DNA of 64,000 nucleotides. Origin: Chinchilla lanigera. Lineage: Eukaryota > Chordata > Mammalia > Rodentia > Chinchillidae. Each line of letters starts with the position of its first letter. Position 1 is the stretch's first letter. This document shows positions 57,426-64,000 of the stretch, in pieces. The stretch covers positions 15,815,352-15,879,351 of the forward strand of contig NW_004955438.1 in assembly GCF_000276665.1 (NCBI RefSeq), given 5' to 3'. The notes below the pieces were generated by a model. It was not told the origin of the DNA. It was given only the letters and a program-made list of their open reading frames with translations, and did not search any database. The position numbers were made by a program, and so were the translations under genes.

Positions 57426-58932
57426 GAAGTCTCACTGCAGATTCTTGCTGCTGAAGAGAAGTGGACCCAGAAAGGAACAGGAAGCAAGAGGACACCCTGT
57501 AAGCCCAGATCCCATGGCCTGGAAACTAGGGTGGGACCCAGTCAAAAGGGACCCCAGCAAAAGGCTTGGCTGACCCTTCAGCAAACTTGTACCAAGGTGA
57601 GTGTCACTCCGCACCTCTACCAGCACTGGGCAGGGCAGAGCAATGATGTTCCCAAGGCCAGGGATACAGGGGGCCAGGATTGGCTCACAGCTCAGGGCAG
57701 GAGGTGGGGTCTTTGGCCAGGGATCTTTCCTGCCCACCTTTGTAGGACCCCTTCCATTAAGAAGGCTGTCCTCCAAGCTCCTGTCTGCCCAGGCAGTGAA
57801 CTGACCTTCAACCCTCTCCGTCCTGCCTCAAAATACCAAGGAAAGAAGCTTTGCCCCAGCAGGGAGGTAAGGACACTGAAGCTGACGGTGCCTTTCTCAC
57901 TGGCCCAAGAATTCAGAGGGCTGTACAGGGTCTAGAACAGGCAAATCCAAAGACAGGAAATAGATTAGTGGTTACAGGGTGTGTTGGGAAGGAGAGGGTT
58001 TCTTTTGGAGGTGATGCTGGGATTAGTAGTGGTGGCTGCACAGCTGCCTACTTATGACTACGCTAAAAGTCCCTGAATTATATGTTTGCGTAGAATGGCC
58101 CAACCAGTGAAAACTATTATAAAATGGTGCTACAAAGTAGTGAATTTTATCTTAATAAAAAGTTTAAGCTGGCACGCAGGAGGTGCCTGGGTGGCCCGGC
58201 TGCACTCTTGCTGGGATGTGTATTGCTGTCTTTCCACCACAGTACTAAGCCCACGGTCCACACAGAATGGGAATTCCCGGAAGGCAGGATCCAGCTTGCT
58301 CCAAACTCTGTGAGCACCTTGGTGCCCATGGTGGCACCAAGGGCCACTGAAGAGGCCTGCTCCTCCCCACCTCTCCGATGGGCAAGACCCTGCCTTTGCA
58401 GCCCACCTCAAATCCAAGGGTCATCCTACCCCACCCATTCATTTTTAAGGGGTCATCACGCCCTTCCTACTTCACGCCTGTGGGTTTAGTGAGAGTCTCA
58501 ATCTTGATGCATGTGAGGGTCACCAGGGGCAGCTTTAAACCTTCCTCTAGGGTGAGGCTGTCATGGGGCATTTGCAAAGCTCCTACTGAACCTTGTGCAG
58601 CCAGGGCCCAGGTCCACCTCCCGACTGGGCTCTATTTCGTCCACCTCTGTTGCTCTTAAACCTGCCATGGCACAACCTCTTGGTAAATATGTGTTCAGTA
58701 AATCAAGAAGCAAAGGTTGATTGTGTAGACTAAATTACATGCAAACTTATAAGCTTAAAAAAACTTGTAATCTTTTCACATTTGTAGGCTACAAACAAAT
58801 AGATAAATGGTAGACAAACAATTCCATTTATTGGCTAAGAGAAGGAAATCAGTACTTAAAAAATAATATCACTTAAAACTAAAACCCAGAAACTATTAGG
58901 TTTTAGGGAGCTCAGACCCCCAGGTCTGGGGT

Positions 58933-58960
58933 GCTTAGTGCAGAGTGCTTAGTGCAGAGT
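58933..58960 (+). repeat. 14-bp tandem duplication
   Basis: GCTTAGTGCAGAGT is present twice head to tail. Confidence 0.9.
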
Positions 58961-60149
58961 GGAAGGCTAAGGAGTTGTCCCAGCATGAGATACTGAGGCC
59001 ACCTGGGATATGATATTTGCTCAAGCAAGGGCTGTACTGACAAAAGATGCCACTGACAGGGAGTGGCTGGGCCCGGGATGGATTTTCATGACCCCCATGT
59101 ACAACCACGTCTGGAGACAGAAAGCAGAATCTCAAAGGCTGGAGCCCAGAACACAGCTGGAAAGAGCCAGAGCCAGAGAAACTAGCATGGTGCTTGGTGT
59201 ACAGTAGATACTCTAAACAATTAGTGAAAGAAATGGATTTGTAGTTACTGAAGACCACGATATGCCCAGCATGTGCTCAGGAGCTGGGGTATCACTAGGG
59301 ACCCGGCAGACACTCAGTGATTAGGCATAGTTAGCCAAGGGTCCTGGCATCGGTCAAGTCATTATTTACATAGTTAAAAGTGGGGAAACTGCTGTACAGG
59401 AAAATGACAAGTTCACAGTGTGTGCACACGCGTGTGTGCTCATGTTCATGGAGAGCAGTGTGGTTTCAAGATGTAAGCAAATTCCCTGATGTTCTTCCAT
59501 CAAAGGAGGGCTTTGGCTCCCTGGTCCCTTGATGCTAAGGAACAGAACGCAGTCCGAGCGACACTGTGTAACTTTCTCAGCCACATCATCAAAAGGGACA
59601 GAGCTTCCACAGGCCTCTCAAGCTTGGAACCCAGCGCCATGCTGTGAGGAAGCCCAGCTCACACTGTGGCACAGCATACAGGTGACCCCGGGGACACCAC
59701 AGCTGAGGACTCAACCAACACTGGCACGGGCTGCTGGGCATGAGAGAGAAAGCCTTTGAGCCTCAGGCAATGAACTCCAGATGCATGAAAGACCTGCCTG
59801 GTGGAGGCCAGACAACCCCAGAATGGTGAGGGAAAAGGCATCTTGGGGAGTTATAACTTTTGGGGTGATTTTTTTTTCCTGAAGTTGTAAATAATCAGAA
59901 CAGGGACCAATGTGACCTCTGAGGAAGTCAGGGGAAATTCCAAAGAAGGAAGAAACTGGAGCTGAGATCTGCATGAGTCAACTCCTGGCAGACGGATAGA
60001 CTGGAATATCCAAAGGTCCTGAGACAGGAAGGAGCGAGACCCATTCACAGAAAGGGGGTCCCCAAAGCTGATACCAGTGATGGAGGTGTATTAGGCAGGG
60101 GGAACAGTCGGAAGTCATTCTTTGGACATGAATTACCCCCCTTCCTTAC

Positions 60150-60270
60150 CAGCAGGGCAGCCTGAAGCAAGTACCTTGCCCTCTCTGAACCTCTGAGCTC
60201 CTCCCGGAAATAGAGAAAACACTAGCTATTACCCAGGAGTGTTGGGAGATTAAATTAGATGAGGCAAGCG
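60150..60270 (+). mobile_element. MIR remnant
   Basis: GCAAGTACCTTGCCCTCTC, TGAACCTCTGAGCTCCTCC and GGGAGATTAAATTAGATGAG follow MIR order. Confidence 0.65.
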
Positions 60271-60424
60271 AGCTTCATCTGCAATACAGGGTACTAAACA
60301 TTGTTTTTTCCCCTGGTGTTCTAGGTGAATCAAAAACCACATTCTAGACTTCCACACCCCTACTGGTCTCTTTTTGTTAAAGCTTGGTCCTTGGCACATA
60401 GGAAGGGGACCAAGTGACCCCATT

Positions 60425-60505
60425 CCTGGCTCCACCACTGCTGGGTGGCCTTTGGGGAGCCACTTAACCTGTCTTCTTACCTTCTAAGAATAAAATAAAT
60501 GCAAA
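60425..60505 (+). mobile_element. MIR remnant
   Basis: CTGGCTCCACCACTGCTGG and GGGGAGCCACTTAACCTGTC match the MIR core. Confidence 0.55.
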
Positions 60506-60979
60506 AATAAAATCTATCTCAGTGCTTTGAACTTGAAGACAGGCACTGTGGCCATGCGGGCCCACGCCCTGCTGCCGCAGCTATTTCTGGCCCCGTCCTC
60601 CTTGGAAGCAGGGGGTGTGCGTGCTGTTCCTTGAAGGCTGACACCATCTCCTTTCCTAGCCATGGCTCTCTGAGTCACAGGCGGGGACAAGGGGCCATTG
60701 CTGACATTCATAACGCAAGCCCGGGTGCTGAGCCCCGGCGCTGCCATGGGCTTCTGGCTTTGCTGGGATCTCTTCCACCCACCTTTCTAGAAATATCTTC
60801 ACCCACAGGGTCCCCTGGACTCTAAAGATCACAAGCCCGGCAAGGGCTGCATCAGAAGGGACACAAGTGGAAATCTCAGAAAACCTTTTCTTCTCAGCTG
60901 AAGACCTGAAGGTGTCTATGCACCCTGCAGGATTTCCCATCTGACAGGGTTCATGATCTATGAGTGCTACAGCTGTTGT

Positions 60980-61175
60980 CACCTGCATTTCTTATTAGCT
61001 ACCATTTATGGAGTGTTCACTGTATTCCAGGCTGTACATGGCATTAGCTTTACAGGGAACCTACCTGATCACCCAAATGTAGCAGGTATGGTAAGTAGCA
61101 CCATTTTACAGATTCAGACATCGAGGCTTCAAATAGTGAAGAGCCCTTTGCCTAAATCTTGTAGTTAAGGAACAA
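60980..61175 (-). mobile_element. MIR remnant
   Basis: CCATTTATGGAGTGTTCACT and CCATTTTACAGATTCAGACA are antisense MIR landmarks. Confidence 0.6.
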
Positions 61176-61269
61176 AGGTTGGTACCCAAGTGTATCAGGC
61201 AGGGAAGTTGGGCTGTGTCACTGTGCTGTGACCCTACCTTTGAGCACAGCTCTGCCCAGTGTGGCCTGT

Positions 61270-61400
61270 AGAATTTCTAACCTTCACAGCAATCCCTCAC
61301 CAAGTAGGGATCAAGTGAGAAATCTGAGGCTCTGAGAGGGGTGTGACGTGCCTAGGGTCACAGAGCTGGGAGTGAAAGGGCTGGGTCTGCCTCCAAAGCC
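61270..61400 (-). mobile_element. MIR remnant
   Basis: TCTGAGGCTCTGAGAGG and GGGTCACAGAGCTGGGAGTG are antisense MIR landmarks. Confidence 0.6.
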
Positions 61401-61427
61401 GCCTGCTGTGACTAGTTCTCCACGGCA

Positions 61428-61600
61428 CTGGCTCTCAAAGTGAGCTCCCACGATTGCTGAGAATGTCTGAGAAATGCAGATCCTTGGGTCCTGCTCCTAA
61501 CATACTGCGTGAGGAATTCTGGGGATGAGGCTGAGCGACCCACTTAAACAAGCCTTGCAGGGGGTTCTGATATGAAGTCAGGTTTGAGGCCTCCTGTCCA
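61428..61600. mobile_element. MER5A-type hAT-Charlie remnant
   Basis: CACTGGCTCTCAAAGTGAGC, TGAGAAATGCAGATCCTTGG and GGGGGTTCTGATATGAAG match MER5A landmarks in order. Confidence 0.55.
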
Positions 61601-62749
61601 GTGCCTCTGGATAGGGCACAGCTTGCAAGAGAGTACAAAGGGCAAGGGTCACTGTGGCCAAGCATGAGGGCAGGGCCTGAAGAAAGAAGGGCAGCAAGTG
61701 GACAAGCTGTGCAGGAATCTTCCGCGTCACCGAGCCATGGCCATTCTCCCTGCCTTTACAGGTGGGGCTGAGGGCAGGGCCACTGGAACCAGGGCGGCAC
61801 AACACAGGGCCCGCTCCCCACCCTGCTCCCCATGCAATGAATCCCAGGTGCAGAATGCGGAGCCGGTGCCCTTGCAAGCTTCCTAGTAAAACAAAACAAG
61901 ACAAAACAAACTCCCCAAAATGAACGTAACAAAGATAACTTGGAAAAACTCCGTCTTTGCCAGAGGGTGCCAGGCAGTAGGATGATCAACTGTCCCAGTC
62001 TGATCAGCACTGAGGTGTTTCCCAGGATGCAGGACTTTCAGGGCTAAAACCAGAGAGTCCAGGGCACACAGGGACACGCTGGTCACCTGAGCGGCAGAGC
62101 AGCACAGGTGCTGGTGCATGATGAGCAAGGCCTGCCTGGCTGCACAGAGGACATCCAGGATTCCTGCAGACAGCTGTGGTCATCACTTCCAGGTCTGCAC
62201 CAGTAGATGTGCGCTTACACACACATACATAAGCACACGCTTGCACATGTGTGCGTGCGTACACACATGCACCAAAGCCTACTGACTCTCGTCCCTGTAG
62301 CAGGGGTCTCCTGCCTGACCCCCAGACTCTGGATCCCAGTCCTCTGCAAGATCCATTCCCTTCCTAGGTGCCTGTCCAGCCTCCTGCCCCACGTAGCCTA
62401 GGCCTCCCTGGGAGTTCTCTCACATCTTCCCAGGCCCTCCCTCCCCACCTGCTGTCATGATCATGGCATTCTACAGGAGGACACTTGAATGATCCATTTA
62501 AAACACAGAATCTCCTTGTAGAGACCTTAGCAACCTGCAGTTCTAAGCAGGAGACGTCACCACAAAGACGGCAAGGCTGAGGCCATCAATGGCTAAGAAA
62601 TGCTCCTGTTTGAATGACCATGGATTTATTTAATCCCTTTGGGGCTGAATAGCCCCTCCCCAGCGGCACCTCTTTATACCCCAAGTCCAGCAGAATGATC
62701 TCCCCAGGATGACTAGTAGCAACAGACACCTGCCCAGTTCTCAAAGGGA

Positions 62750-62910
62750 CTTCTTATTTTGGGATCCTCAGCTCAGCTCTGTAAAGTGAAAGTAATCCCT
62801 GAACCTATTTTCTGGAGGAAGAAACTGAGCCTTCAGGTAAGCAGCCTTCTTAAAGTCCTACAGAGGAAGTGGCAAGGATGGCACTCAACCCGTGCTCATG
62901 GAATCGGCCT
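62750..62910 (-). mobile_element. MIR remnant (partial)
   Basis: GGAGGAAGAAACTGAGCC, TCCTACAGAGGAAGTGGC and GGCACTCAACCCGTGCTC follow antisense MIR order. Confidence 0.5.
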
Positions 62911-63559
62911 CTTATGCCAGGCCCTCAGTCTCTTCACGATGAGGACAAGTCCCCGCGCGCCTCTCTCTCCCTCAGTGCCCCCAACACGCACACACTCACA
63001 CACACAGGGTTGGACACAGAGCAGATGCCTGTAAACGTTCTCCAGGTGGAAGGAGGCCATGTGTGGCCGGATGTAAGGCACATCAGATAAATGAGCAGGG
63101 TGAGGGACTGCATAGGCCTGGCACAAGATGCCAGGAAGGACGTTCCCATGAACACTTTCTGCAAAGAACAACAGAGGGCCTGGGAACTCCCGAGGCCAGG
63201 AGCCGTCTCTCTCGTGCTCACTGCTGGCATGTGGGCCCCCTTGGCATCTGTCCCACGCCTGGTGCTCAACACACACCTGTTGAAATGACAATAGGGACTT
63301 TTGGAAAAGCTAATTCCTTCTGGATTGTATAATAGCCATTTATATTCCACCACTGGCAGATGTTGTGGCTCTGGTCACAGCTCTGACAATGTATCAGGTG
63401 CTGCTGTGTGCAGGGGTCTGGGCTAGGCTTATAGAGAACCAAGAGAATGTATAAAACACACTCCCTGCCCCTGCTTTCATCCACCTCATGTGTCCTGAGG
63501 CATGCCAGGCTGGGAGTGCATCTCCTGTCCTCTCTTCCCATTGTCATGACCTCATCCTT

Positions 63560-64000
63560 GGGTCAAGGCCCTCTCTGTGAGTTTCCTTTGGGAGACCATA
63601 AACCATATATCACCTCTGATCAGGAGTGGTCACATGGTCCAGGCCTGACCAATCAGCACCTTCTATCCAAAAGCCTTCTGTGATTGGTCCAAGAATGGAC
63701 ATGTGACACAAGCTGCCCACTGAAAGTCAGCCTCAGGGATTTTTCTCGGGAGAGAAAAGCTATCTGGCTGTAAGCTTGTTGGAATTTGGAAGCCTGGAAC
63801 CAGAGGTCAGTGTGAGAGAAAAGGCAACCCAGGAGAAATGACAACAGAGAGAGACCCAAAACCACCATCATTTGAGACCATGGAGCCAGCAGATCTGCTG
63901 CTGAAATATCCTGATACATGAGCCAAAAAGCTGACATCTCTCTCCCTAACTTTCCTATTGCTTAAGCTGCTCCAGGACACAATTTGCCATTTGTAATTTT
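63560..64000. mobile_element. Possible ancient LTR fragment
   Basis: Paired CCAAT-type motifs (GACCAATCAGC at 63647-63657 and GTGATTGGTCC at 63680-63690) and the ending TTGCTTAAGCTGCTCC resemble an old mammalian retroviral LTR. The family was not identified, and the segment continues past the window. Confidence 0.3.

Larger units (their letters stand above)
20285..64000 (-). other. PRIMA1: PRIMA1 gene, 3' part (partial, minus strand)
   Basis: This span covers the proposed polyadenylation site, the terminal exon, a 10.9-kb intron, the transmembrane exon, and at least 29.6 kb of the next intron upstream. PRIMA1 is a small type I membrane protein. Its extracellular proline-rich attachment domain organises acetylcholinesterase or butyrylcholinesterase tetramers and anchors them on neuronal membranes. 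That domain and the signal peptide are coded by upstream exons that I searched for on the minus strand and did not find in the window. Human PRIMA1 is about 70 kb long, so their absence here is expected rather than a sign of gene loss. Confidence 0.9.
34378..64000 (-). other. PRIMA1 intron upstream of the transmembrane exon (partial)
   Basis: This is at least 29.6 kb of intron, running off the window edge. It holds old interspersed repeats listed separately, a GA-rich stretch at 35110-35250, a duplicated 59-bp block (42968-43026 and 44544-44602), an AT-rich possibly regulatory block at 47230-47490, and a C-rich stretch at 52200-54350 with long stop-poor frames on both strands. No further exon was recognised. 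Confidence 0.7.

Overview
The window is mammalian nuclear DNA, almost certainly from a rodent. It carries introns with GT/AG splice sites, 7SL-derived B1-like SINEs, tRNA-derived ID-like SINEs, antisense L1 fossils, and many ancient MIR, L2 and hAT remnants. The form of the ID-like and B1-like SINEs would suit a beaver-type (castorid) rodent, but that is inference; sequence alone does not fix the species.

Two protein-coding genes can be recognised. Both are partial and they converge tail to tail. (1) The 3' end of UNC79 lies on the + strand: a 42-nt exon (7920-7961), the terminal coding exon (9585-9785, stop TGA 9783-9785) and a 3' UTR that probably ends just after the ATTAAA at 10747-10752. 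UNC79 is a large auxiliary subunit of the NALCN sodium-leak channel complex. (2) The 3' half of PRIMA1 lies on the - strand: the transmembrane exon (34248-34377) and the terminal exon (coding 23198-23297, stop TGA 23198-23200), followed by a long 3' UTR that probably ends at the AATAAA at 20305-20310. PRIMA1 anchors acetylcholinesterase (and butyrylcholinesterase) tetramers in neuronal membranes. Its signal-peptide and proline-rich exons were not found and should lie beyond position 64000. The order UNC79(+) then PRIMA1(-) matches the arrangement on human chromosome 14q32.

Layout: 1-4870 is AT-rich antisense L1 interrupted by ID-like SINEs and a MaLR-like LTR. 4871-7919 is UNC79 intron with no exon I could recognise. 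7920-10770 is the UNC79 end. 10771-20289 is intergenic and rich in MIR remnants. 20290-23297 is the PRIMA1 terminal exon. 23298-34247 is PRIMA1 intron, with a GATGGT-type satellite-like tract and two GC boxes. 34378-64000 is the next PRIMA1 intron upstream: GC-rich, with B1-like SINEs, L1, L2, MIR, hAT and LTR fossils, a 59-bp near-identical duplicated block, and two candidate non-coding regulatory blocks.

I did not find a new gene system. The observations most worth a second look are the duplicated 59-bp block, the immediate in-frame stop if the PRIMA1 intron after the transmembrane exon is retained, lineage changes in the PRIMA1 tail, and the candidate regulatory blocks. Most long open reading frames here, including one of 370 codons at 52045-53157, look like products of base composition.
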